Shown: in pieces, positions 44,060 through 54,770 of the stretch
Position numbering within the stretch: the first letter of the stretch is position 1
Layout of the letters: every line of letters begins with the position of its first letter
NCBI GenBank assembly: GCA_003508835.1
Contig: PUFA01000314.1
Span: 1,302,001 to 1,366,000 of the forward strand
Reading direction: 5' to 3'
From: Eonycteris spelaea
Lineage: Eukaryota; Chordata; Mammalia; Chiroptera; Pteropodidae
Length of the DNA stretch: 64,000 bases
Notes under the pieces: generated by a model
What the model saw: only the letters and a program-made list of their open reading frames with translations
Told to the model about the DNA's origin: nothing
Databases searched by the model: none
Program-made: the position numbers and the translations under genes

Positions 44060-46890
44060 AGTTACACATCTCTCTAAATTAGCTTTGCTCTAGATCAGGG
44101 TAAGCTTCTCTGGGTTCAACTTAAATTTGACCTCAAGGGCATTTGTGTTGTTTTGGTTGTTTTAACAAAGTCTGCAGCCAAACTCATGTTTTTGTCCAAA
44201 GTAAAGATGCCGATGTTTGTCCAAAGCACACACGTTCGTTCTGACTCTAGTCAGCCCGTTGGCTTCCACACGGTGTCCCGATGTCATTCTGCGGAGTCAC
44301 CACCGCTGTGTCGGCGGCGTAGCCGTGGACGTTGCCACCGGCAGGACTCACGCCGCGATGGCCTGAAGACGCGCTGACAAGGTTCCTAGCTCATCGCACG
44401 TGTGTGCTTTTAGGCGCAGGCCCGATGAATAGGTCTTAGGGATTTGGCCCGAAGGAGCCGCTAACGTGTGCTCATGTGTCGTGGAACCTTCAGGAGGCTG
44501 CTGGGGCCGATGCGGCCCCAAGGAGGCGCTGTGACTGAATTCCACTGAAATGCAGCGGATGCAGCACTTTCAGCACCCGCGAGTGAGGCCTCGCGAGAGT
44601 GTTTTGCTCCGACCGGGTCCGCAGGTGGAGCTCCGTGATGTGCAGCAGGGCGCGTCGCGAGCACGCGTGCCCGTCGCGCTGGGGCCGCACTGCTGCGCCA
44701 CACGCGTCCCGTCCACACGCCGCCCGCCTCGCCGTGTGCGCACGGGCGCCAGTTCGTGGCTGCGCCCGGCACGCGGAGCGGACGGCCCCAAGCCGCACGA
44801 GCAGCAGAAGGGCTCGCACTGCGCCGACCCGGGCCAGCGCCGAGCGGGCGCGTCGTGGGGCTCGTGCCCCGTCGCCCTCCCGCCCGCAGATGCCCGTGCC
44901 GGCGGCCAGCGCGCTTCTCGCACCCGCCGAGACGCGGCGCTGAGGCCCGGGGTCGCGGGGCCCGGTCGGAGGTGGTCGGGTCTCCAGTCGGCTGACTCTC
45001 TCCGTGCGTCCGAAGGGTTTGGAGTCACATCTTCCCCTCCCGCATCACGTCCTGGCGGGCAGCTGCCACCACGTCACTTCAGAGCCGCGAACCTGCCCCC
45101 GCGCTGTTAGAGCTCTGTGGGAAGCGGTTGCTGCGGGTGACTGTGACTCCCGTGTCCCGCCTGGGTTCCTATGCCATCACATGTGAAATGCGTATGTTCA
45201 CATTAAAAAACACCTCTTCACCCCAGCGCGGGTAATCTGTTTCTTCACGGGACAAAGACGGCAGAGAGCTCTTCGAGAATCCTACTGTTTTCTAATCTCT
45301 TCACAGTCATCAGGCCTTGGGAAACACGAAGTCACGTACGCTTAGGACATGACCTCGTCAAAGGGTGGTGACATCATGGGTCATGCAGAGTCACGTACAC
45401 ACCCACTTTAGGAAAGAGGTGGCGTGCATTCCGTATTCACAGTCGTAAGTAAGAATAAGTATTTAACCAATATGAGGAACAGCTGTTTGTCTGCAGACCT
45501 CGTCAGTGCTGTGTGCCCGCTGCAGTCCTGGGCCAGAGTCCGTTCCAAAGTCTGAAACAAGCAAACAAGGAATCTAACTGCTGATAACGTTTTATCTTCG
45601 CAGTGAGTGCCGTCAGACGTTTGCGTGCATGGGTCTGCTGAGGGCACGTTCTCTCAGTTGTCCTGTGTCTAAGCACGTCTTCGTGTGGCCGCTCTTCCTG
45701 AAGGGCGTTCTCAGTGGGTGGTGACTTCCGGTTTGGGGTGTTCCTCACCCTTTGAAGCCACAGTTTCCTTGGCGTGCGGCTTCGTCTCGCTGACCGGCAG
45801 CGGCTCGCGGCCTCGGCACCGAAGACGCTCTTGTCTGCTTTCTGCAGCTGTGAGGCTGTGCACCTCGGTCTCTCGCCTTCCGAGCAGTGGCTGCTCCGCT
45901 CGGGTCTCGTTTGGCCTTTGTCCGTGTCCCTGGGCCCGGGGTTGGTCTCAGCTGTCCCTACACTCCTCGGCCATGACCTCTCCCCTTATTCGCGGGCTGA
46001 CCCTGCCGGGTCCCTCCCTGCCTCCCGACAGAACAGATGCAGGCGACACCCCACGGTCCAGGTGACGCATGAGCCCTGCTCAGGTGTGGGTGGGGCGCCT
46101 GAGCGTGCCCAGGGGCCTCAGGCTTGGCTGGCTGTGAGGACGTAGCAGGAGCCAGCGGCCCCGGGCCTTGCTGAGCACCGACAGGATCCGATGTCCAGCT
46201 CCCTCAGGATCCGATGTCCAGCTCCCTCGGAAGCCCGGCACACTGAAGCTACCCAGGAGGCGGCCAGCCCCCCCCCCGAACCCGCCCACCTGCTCTCGGA
46301 AACCAGAGGGGCCGGACGGCCAGGAGCCGGGGACTCAGCAGAGGCCGGGACGGGGCCAGCGGGACCCGTGGCGTGGAGCTGAGTGTGGCTGCGCCTCCCC
46401 GCAGGGCGCCCTGTGTCAGTGACGGCAGACCCGGACCGCTCAGCTGCCGTGCTGTGGCGACGTGCCCGCCCCGAGGAGAAAGGCCGGGAGCCGCTGGAAG
46501 TTAACGAGCAAAAAGGGCAGGCAAAACCCACCTCCGCGCGTGGTGTGTCTGAGCCCGTCCTCGCGGTGGCCCACGGCACTCTCAGTCCCCCCACCCCGCC
46601 CCCCTAGGGAACCGAGGCTCAGTTAGGCCGCGCGCTCATGAGTTGGCTCACGCCGCTGAGCTGGAAACTGCTGGGCTCGGGGTTCGGGTTCGAAGTTACG
46701 GCCACTTCACTGCCTGGGAAACGCGGTGGCTCCTGACGGCCTGATCGCGAGCCACAGGGACAGAAGGAGCGTGTTTTTGGCACTTGGCGTGCAAAGGGGT
46801 TTGCAGCCCGTCTTGCTTCGCTGGTGTAGACGGAGCCCCCTCTGGTCCTGCCTGGGCGTGGCGGGTCCCACCGGCACGGCAGCAAGGACA
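44060..46890. other. 3' flank, no gene recognised
   Basis: AT-rich to 44250, CpG-rich at 44560-44960, mixed to 46890. A perfect 23-bp tandem pair sits at 46183-46205 and 46206-46228 (AGGATCCGATGTCCAGCTCC start). ORFs here resemble nothing known. Confidence 0.6.
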
Positions 46891-46894
46891 CGCG

Positions 46895-47080
46895 CCTGCC
46901 CCGGCCGCACAGTCCCTGTTCGTCACCTGCCCCGGCCGCACAGTCCCTGTTCGTCGCCTGCCCCGGCCGCACAGTCCCTGTTCATCACCTGCCCCGGCCG
47001 CACGGTCCCTGTTCGTCGCCTGCCCCGGCCGCACGGTCCCTGTTCGTCGCCTGCCCCGGCCGCACGGTCCCCGTTCGTCA
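46895..47080 (+). repeat. 31-bp minisatellite, 6 copies
   Basis: Six units beginning CCTGCCCCGGCCGCACAGTC or CCTGCCCCGGCCGCACGGTC, each 31 bp, ending CGTCA, CGTCG or CATCA. The first three carry ACAG and the last three ACGG at the same position, so the array has a sharp variant boundary near 46988. Confidence 0.92.
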
Positions 47081-47540
47081 GGAAGAACGTTTCCCTTGAA
47101 CACGGCCGAGGTGCCCACTGCTGGGACCCTGTGTGGCTCCCTGCGCATCCCGCCCCCCTGCCTGGGGCAGCACCTGCCCTGGCTGCGTCTTCAGTGTCCT
47201 GGAGCTGGAGGCCACTGCGCAGTGCCCTTGTGGGGCCCCTCTGTGTGCGAGGCCGCCTGTCCTGCGCCTTCCCCCACAGGGACCAGCCCTGCCCATGAGC
47301 GCTCGGCAGCCGGCAGAGGCAGCTCCCGGGCAACAGTGACCGCCTGCCGCGTGTGCAGCCACGGCACGGGCTTCTGAGGGCGCGCACGTCCGGCTCCGTG
47401 TCGCTCAGGAGCAGCGGGCGGTCGGGGGCTCTTCTCACCGCTCCGGGGCCAGCCTGCCGCCCTGCGCCCCGCCCCCTGCCCTCGGGCCGCTTCCCACTCA
47501 CTGCTTTCCCTCTGTGCCCTGCGTCCTTCTCTGCAAAGGG

Positions 47541-47582
47541 CCACCGCCACCCCACCCCACCCCCCCACCCCACCCCACCGCC
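47541..47582 (+). repeat. (CACCC)n-like simple repeat
   Basis: CCACCGCCACCCCACCCCAC and continuing CCCC/ACCCC runs. One strand is entirely C and A, apart from one G. Confidence 0.75.
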
Positions 47583-48500
47583 CTGGCAGCTGCCACCGAG
47601 GACTCACTGCCTGACCGCTGGGTAACAGACGTCAGCCTTGGGCTATGGGCCGTGTGCTCCCAGGGCCCTGAGGGGGTCTCCGAGACGGGCAGATGTGGCC
47701 TGGGGACAGTGCCCGTGCCCCACGTGCCGTCCACGCCCTCACGCTCGCTGCGGACGCTCAGCTGCCTCCGTGCGGCCAGCACGTCCTTCCGGGAGAAGCT
47801 CCAGTGCACGCCGCAGCGAGGCCCCCGACTCTCGTTTCCCGCTGACGGGACCGTGCAGGGACGTGGCCTGCACCCCGACACCGTGTGCGCTCAGGGGCAG
47901 ATGCGAGGCGGTGACGCGCACGATGATGCAGTCGCTCGTGGCTGTAAACGCTGCCAGGGGCAGCCGCGTCCTGCGGCGCAAGCCACAGCGGGCGCCTCGT
48001 GCCGTTTGGGGCCCGGAGGCTCCGGGAGGGGCCTCTGCGGGGGCAGCATTTATGGCGGATTCAGGGGCACACACGCTCCCAACGCGAGGAAACAAGACGC
48101 CGTTCGGGAGAAGAACACGTTCGTGCCCGCGGGACACGGAGCCGCGAGGGAGACACGGGAGTTTCCTCGGAGTGTCTGGTTTCTCCCCCTAAGCCTGGCC
48201 TACCTGTCGCTCATTGTGAATCGTCCCAGCATGGAGATCCTAGACGGGATGCTTTGATTTCTACCCACCCTGATGCTGAGCATCCTGAGCACGGTATCGC
48301 TTCGTTTTGCAGCTTTGCACATTTCTCCTTCCCGTTACTGGGCCGCGGCCGCGGGAAGAACCGTTGCTCCTCGGCCGCCTCTCGCTCGTTAAGTGAGTCA
48401 GCCGCTGAGGCGACAGGAGTCACAGCCGACGCCGCTGTCACCCACACGTCTCACCTGATTTCGCCTGCGTCGAAAGGCGACGTCAAACACCGTGGAAACG
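47583..48500. other. Spacer between two minisatellites
   Basis: GC-rich, CpG-containing, unassigned. No repeat or gene recognised. Confidence 0.4.
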
Positions 48501-48502
48501 AA

Positions 48503-48690
48503 GAGCGGCCCCTCCGCCTGGCATTCTCGGGGGGAGCGGCCCCTCCGCCTGGCATTCTCGGGGGAGCGGCCCCTCCGCCTGGCATTCTCGGGGGGAGCGG
48601 CCCCTCCGCCTGGCATTCTCGGGGGAGCGGCCCCTCCGCCTGGCATTCTCGGGGGAGCGGCCCCTCCACCTGGCATTCTCGGGGGCGCTT
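48503..48690 (+). repeat. 29-30 bp minisatellite, 6 copies
   Basis: Six copies of GAGCGGCCCCTCCGCCTGGC followed by ATTCTCGGGG(G). The last has CCACC for CCGCC. Unit length changes by one base with the length of the G run (four to six). Low divergence suggests recent expansion or homogenisation. Confidence 0.92.
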
Positions 48691-49124
48691 GGGGTGACTG
48701 GCAGGCGGACTCGGGAGCCTTCGTGTGTCGCCAGCGTCAGCCGTGCGCCCCGCACTGGCCCTTCCCGCTGGTTCGTGCAGACACGTCCCGTGCCACACGG
48801 GCCGGCCGACGTTCAGCCCGCGGACGGCGTGCCTGGCTCGCCCTGGGGGTGACGCCCCGCAGGGCACGCTGGGAGGAGGCGGTGTGGGGCAAAGGCGGAA
48901 AGGGGTGTCGGTTCCGTGTCTGTCACAGGTCTGTATCCGGAGAGGCTTGTCTATACCTGTATCTGCCTGGCCGTGTCCCACACCGGTGTCTACACCTGTG
49001 TGCATGTCAGCGGTCTACACCGAGACCTGTGTCCCTACCTGCACGTGCGCACCTGCATCATCGGGTGCATCTACGCTCATATCTGTGTCCGTATCTCTGT
49101 CTGTGTCTGTCTGTATCTCGATCT

Positions 49125-49126
<2 letters not shown>
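48691..49126. other. Unassigned flank before the GT repeat
   Basis: GC-rich to 48900, then TGTCT- and ACCTGTG-rich sequence (48930-49110) grading into the microsatellite. No gene. Confidence 0.4.

Positions 49127-49164
<38 letters not shown>
49127..49164 (+). repeat. (GT)n dinucleotide microsatellite
   Basis: Uninterrupted GT run of about 19 units, followed by ATGTATATATGTG. Confidence 0.9.
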
Positions 49165-49168
<4 letters not shown>

Positions 49169-50540
49169 ATATATGTGTAGCTATGTCCCCATGGCACATT
49201 GGATGTGGCTCTCTGTAGTGCACTCCGACTGTTCTGAATCTAAGGGAAACGTGCTGAGACTCTGTGTCCCTCGGACAGAAAGCATCAACGTGCTCCATCA
49301 GGTTCCTCCCTCTGCCTCCTCATCCTCCTAAGAGGATTTTAGCGTCTCTTGTCCCACTACAGCATCAAAAGTGCCGCCGTCCCCTGGGCACAGGTGCCCC
49401 GTACCCGTGGCTGTGCGAGTAGTCATGCATCACACGTTCTTTTCCGGCCCCCTCTCCTCATCGAATTCGTGTGGATGGAAATAAAAGAAACGGATCTTAG
49501 AGGGAGGAACTGTTCTTCCAATGTCAAGGGGTCGTGTCGGCCTGCCCCGTTTCTTCTATGACGCTAACGCACAACAACGGGGAGATTAAGTACCAAAGCG
49601 ACACATCGCTGACGACCCTGGGCACCCTCCGGAACCCGGGATCATAAGACGAAGGCAGAGATGGCCGGGGTGCGGGGCGGCGGGGCGCGGGGCGGCGGTG
49701 CTGGGGACGGCAGGAGGAGCCATCTCTTCCTGTGCGACGTGCACAGCATGGCCGTGCTGACCCGTTCCGAGCGGGCAGCGCTCTCAAAGGAGAGGCAGAG
49801 ACTCCTTGCTTGGAAGGGCGAGGTCAGGGGTCACGGTGGTTCGGGAAGCTCCCACCACGTGCCTCGGTGCTGGCACAGCATGGGGTGCCGGGGGCACTGG
49901 GTGAGGAGGAAAGAGCAAACACGTGGCCCACAGCTGGCCGGATGTGGTAACGGAGGGGAAGCCAAGCGCTGCCACACGGGCACGTGGCTCCCAGGCTTCG
50001 CCTGGCGTGACGGGGTCCAGGCGACATACCCCTGTGCAGCGTTGTGCAAATGCGTGCCCTCAGCGGGAGCCCAGCGCCTGCCTGCCGGCCCGGGAAGGCC
50101 ACGCCCCGGCCCGGCACGGCAGGGAAGTCCGAGTAACAGCCCGGAAGCCGCCCGGCTTCCTGCCTGTGTTTGCACCCAGCTCCCCGCCCTGCTCAAGTGC
50201 CCGGTGCCGCAGACCTGTCCTCCTTCACACGGGACAGACGGCACTCCCAAACATGTGCTCGCCGGCCGGGGCCTTTAACAAGGTGCTGCAAGGGAAGAAC
50301 AAAAAAAAAGAAAAGAAAAGAAAAAAAGGAAAAGAAAGAGCAGGTCGTGATTGATGAAGACGCATCCCAGAAAGATAACAGCGCAGAGCAGCCAGAAAGT
50401 GTGAGCAAAGGCACGTGCACGAAATCAGAGCAGTTAAAGGCCGTGTTTCATCGCAGTGGGAAGGGAAGGAGAGAGGAGGAGGGACACGTTACCGATCATA
50501 TGCTAGTGGGAGCGAAGGGGAAGCAGACAGAGCCTCGCGT
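49165..50540. other. 3' flank without recognised gene
   Basis: Includes a G- and C-rich run (49660-49700, GGGGCGGCGGGGCGCGGGGC) and an A-rich run at 50300-50340 (AAAAGAAAAG type). ORFs at 49661-50278 and nearby have no recognisable domain. Confidence 0.45.
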
Positions 50541-50544
50541 GAAT

Positions 50545-50750
50545 GAGAGAGAGATGAGGATGCGCAGTGAGAGACAGAGACAGACAGACAGAAGAGAGAG
50601 AGATGAGGATGCGCAGTGAGAGACAGAGACAGACAGACAGACAGAGAGAAGACAGAGATGAGGATGCTCAGTGAGACAGAGAGAGACAGACAGAGAGAAG
50701 ACAGAGAGAGACGAGGATGCGCAGTGAGAGAGACAGAGAGAGGCAGGCAG
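50545..50750 (+). repeat. Purine-rich minisatellite, about 47-54 bp unit, 4 copies
   Basis: GATGAGGATGCGCAGTGAGA recurs near 50553, 50601 and 50655 (there GCTCAG), and as GACGAGGATGCGCAGTGAGA near 50709. Each is followed by variable GACAGACAGACAGA runs. Nested (GACA)n and (GAGA)n tracts account for the unit-length differences. Confidence 0.8.
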
Positions 50751-53700
50751 AAGAGTTCGAGCATCTATAAAGCCGCCGTCCTGCCCAAATGAAAAATGGA
50801 CGGAGCAGGAAAGAATACCCAACATATAATTTCAGGTACCATTCCTGCTATAAAGGGGAATTTGAATGTGCAGACCAAAATCGCACAGTGACACTCGAGG
50901 CTGTGTTGATCTACATACATCAGGTAACAAGGACACACTAAGTGAGTGATGTTTTAAGCTCCCGAAAGGATTCTGGGGATACTCGAAAACGCGAGGAAGC
51001 TGAGACTGCTCTCCGCGTCCGACATGAAAAGCGAGAGGACAATGGAGCCATACGCAAAAGGTCCCCAAGGAAACAATGAGTCCCAAGAACGTGACCAAAA
51101 CACAAAGGTAACAATGTGAGTGAGCAATGGTACCGGCAAAGGCGGGGGACAGTGGAAGTCGGAAACGCAAGGTGCTACTTTGTTTTTGATTCAGGGTTTT
51201 AGCAGACGCTGTGTTTGAACTCCTACGAAACGAATGGCAGGACCTTTACCGATACTGACACTAGCGGATTCGGGGACCACGCGAGAACTAGGAGCAGACC
51301 GACGTCGTTTCAGGGCTTTGGAAGAAAAGCCCAGTGATTCAAAGATGACACACCGCGCTTTCTCATTTCGTAAAGGTGTCGGCACAAATGGTCAATGGCA
51401 CCGCCAAAGCTACGTTTTGCAGACGCTACGCATTACCTCAAAGTAAGGATGGGAAAGCATGTTATCCATTTTCGCGGAAACATACGTCCTGCAGAAAGTT
51501 TCGGTGGATTCTAACACGATAAAAACCACTCCACGCTGCTGAGGCGATTTCTGTGCCGAGGGTCCGGTCCAGGAATTGTTAGTGACAGTGTCTGAAAAGG
51601 TCCCTGCCTGACGTACCGATCTTCCTCCTGTGGTCTAGGACGTGAGCACGGGGACATTAAGCTGTGACCGTGGACCGCAGGGCACAGGCCCAAGCGACAG
51701 GGAGGCGAGTGTGAGCGCGAGACTCCGAGCGTGGGGTGACAGGGCTGCGACGCGGCCTCGTTGCTCGGCCGGGCGTGGCTCTGGGCAGACGCAGCGTTCG
51801 GGGTTCGGGCGGGTCTTGTAGGGGGGAGACATGGAGGGGCGGTGGGGACAGACCTCCAGGGACACCGTGGACGAGAGCAGGGACGTGCCCGCACCACGAG
51901 GAAGGTGGCCCGTGACGACAGGACGCCGAGTCAGGGGACGAACAGCAGCACCGGCCGCGGGCACTTTTCACGCCACCGAGAGTTTGGGCCTTGAGCGTCG
52001 GGCCAGGGTTTTCGTGGGCTGACGGGCGGCGCGCGGTCAGCAGGGCGGTCGGGCCGCTCACGGGATTCTGCTCGCCGGCCGGTGTCCGCTCAGCCCTTCT
52101 CCGTAGCTCTGAACCTGGCTTACCCGTTCTGGGGGAGTACGGGGCCTCTCTGGGAAAAGCGGGGGCACACTGGAGCGCACAGTGGTCCAGGCGTCGCTTG
52201 TGACAGGGGAGAAAGCCAAACCCCAGGCACACAGCCGCTGACCAGGGAAGCCGTGCGGGGAGGAGCCTGCTGCTTTTCCGCGTGGCCGGCGCCATCGCTG
52301 TGAGCACGTTGGGGTTTGCAGGGACCTGGGGGGAGGCGCGGCGTGTGGCCAGGGTGGCCTCCGTCACCGCCGCGCTCCGTGCAGCCCCTCCATCCCAGTG
52401 TCACCCGGAGCAGTGCCACCGCCCTCTGCGCTCCCCCACCCCCGCCTGGCAACCCCGGGCCGTCTCCATGGCTTCGCCTCTCCCGGAATGTTCTAGTTGC
52501 GATGTCACAGGGCGGAGCCTTCTCGTACTGTCCCCTTTCGCTGAGCAACATGGAGCGAAGATTCTAAGCCTTTGTAAAGTAGACAATAAGGACCAGGTTT
52601 GAAGACTGAGAAGGAACCAGGAGTCATAGGGTCCCCGTGACTTTAAAATGGAGTCGCGTGGTTTCCCCCACGCGCAGCGTTCAAACACTAGCTCCTTAAA
52701 CGGCACGCACGAGTGTGGCCAGGTTTGGTGGTTTACGCCAGCTTCGTTTCCCACAGGCATCGTGTGCATTTGCAAACACATCCGTCCAACAGTTTCCTGG
52801 TCATAAAGGCCTGGCCTGGAAGCAGCTTACCATTATTTTTGTTACCAATGCGGTTAAAAAAGCAGCTAATAACATATGCATAGGTTTTTATATGAAGAAG
52901 CGAAAACAGTTTGCATGCCAGTGAACACTTTACAGAATCACGACGACGATGCATTGGGAGCTTCCAAGCACTGTTTTCTGTGTACTCGGAGCCCACACGC
53001 TTTTAAAAAAACATCTCACATTTATTTACCATTTATGTGCACGGTGCTCAACTGTGAGTCCACATTGTCTTAAGGCAGTTTATATCCCTTATTTCAGATG
53101 TTCGAGATAATGCATAGGAAACAAAATTATCATCTTTAACTTGAAAATACTTGTGCCATAAACATAACCTACTTGAATCCATCAAGAGATCATCACGTTT
53201 TGATATCTAATAAGTTCCTCATCAGACTAAGGATTTATTCCCTAATAAAATTAAAGCACTCTCTATGAGAACAGAGAATGAGACCTGCTGATGTAAAAAT
53301 TGAAAAACCCAGCTGGACATTGCACGAGTCCTCGGCAGCATATTTTCAGCCCAGTGGACGTGAGCTGTTTCTTTTGTGTCTCAAAGTCTTGGGTGCGGAA
53401 ATCTGATTTTGAAGATTTGAAAATGGGAAGGTGTGCGCTGATGCTGTGATGTTTACGGTTCTGCAGATGCGTGTGTCTGTGTGTGTTTTCCGCGCACGTT
53501 GAAAGTGTAAGAAATACATGGCCGTCAGGTACGTGTGTCTCCGTTCTGGGCTAGAAACAGCCTTCCCCGTGAATACCGGTCCCGTTCATGGTTACGTGGT
53601 GACGACCGGTCGAAACACCTCCAAAGAGAAATTCGAAGTTTTTGTGCAAAAGCGGTGCTGAGCGTCCACGTATGTGCTTGAGTCCGGAAATTGGCACCGG

Positions 53701-54460
53701 CTGGATATCACGACAGCTGTCGGGCGGGACATTTCAAGTGACGGTTTCTCTACGTGTCCTGTGACAAGCACTCGGTCTCGGAGCGTGTGGCTGGACTTGC
53801 ATGCTCCCGTGAAGAGCAAATTTATTTTAGACAAAGCACGCATTATGAAAGCTTTATGTTTAGTGCTAGAAGTTTGTCTAGGAAGTCTGCGTACCTATTG
53901 TTTTTTTCCTAGAAGCTTCTAGTTTTAGATTTCACATTTCGGTCAGATCTCAATGTCAGCTCGGTTTCTTTGTGAAGAAGGAGGCCCTGGATTCAACGTC
54001 ACAGTCGTACGGCTGCTCAGCTGGCCCATTTCCATTCGTTGAAGAAGAATGTTCTTTTCTGATTAAATTGCCCCGGCGGCTGTGTGAAAGGAAAATCAGG
54101 TATTTTCTTATAAAAATAATTGGCCTTTCAAAAAAAGCGGGTCCTAACCCAGGGCAGGGTTCCCAGCTGGCTCACCCGTGGTTTTAGGGCGGTGGCCGAA
54201 GGCCCGGAAGCTTTGAGAAGGCTCGTCCTGACTTTGTGTGTGTGTGGGGGCGGGGGTGGCGGCCGGCTTCCCTGCTTCCGGCAGCGCTGGCTGGGAGGCG
54301 GGTGGGGGGTGGGAGGGCATCTCCATCTGCTCCTTTGACAGGGAGTGTGGAGTGAGGGAAGGAACAGCAGTGCTGGCCGCGGCCACTCTTCATGGCCCCG
54401 AGCTTGGGCCTTGAGCGCTGCGCGAGGAGGAGGCGGGGGAGGGTTTTCGTCTGCTGCGTA
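50751..54460. other. 3' flank without recognised gene
   Basis: GC-mixed to 52600, then AT-rich (52780-53340, 53840-54130). A short sequence at 51940-52010 has a diverged direct copy at 54361-54445. No coding or RNA gene supported. Confidence 0.5.
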
Positions 54461-54462
54461 GC

Positions 54463-54770
54463 GCGTGGACGCTCCGCACCGCGGACAGGGCAGGGCCGCG
54501 GGTGCCGCTCGTGGACGTTCAGCACCGCGGACAGGCCGAGCGCACGCGGATGCTGCGTGGACGCTCAGCAGCGCGGACAGGCCGAGCGCACGCGGATGCT
54601 GCGTGGACGCTCAGCAGCGGACAGGCCGAGCGCACGCGGATGCTGCGTGGACGCTCAGCAGCGCGGACAGGCCGAGCGCACGCGGATGCTGCGTGGACGC
54701 TCAGCACCGCGGACAGGGCCGAGCGCGCGGGTGCCGCGTGGACGCTCAGCAGCGCGCACAGCGCCGGCGC
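54463..54770 (+). repeat. 46-bp CpG-rich minisatellite, about 7 copies
   Basis: The unit is GCGTGGACGCTCAGCAGCGC followed by GGACAGGCCGAGCGCACGCGGATGCT. Three central copies (54555-54690) are almost identical, one lacking two bases. Outer copies differ (CACCGCGGACAGGGC; GGGTGCCGC), the usual pattern of a homogenised core. At least five CpGs per unit. Confidence 0.9.

Noticed and set aside
46895..48690. Regularly spaced repeats that could suggest a CRISPR array
   Set aside because: The units are head-to-tail with no unique spacers, and the genome is mammalian. They are minisatellites.
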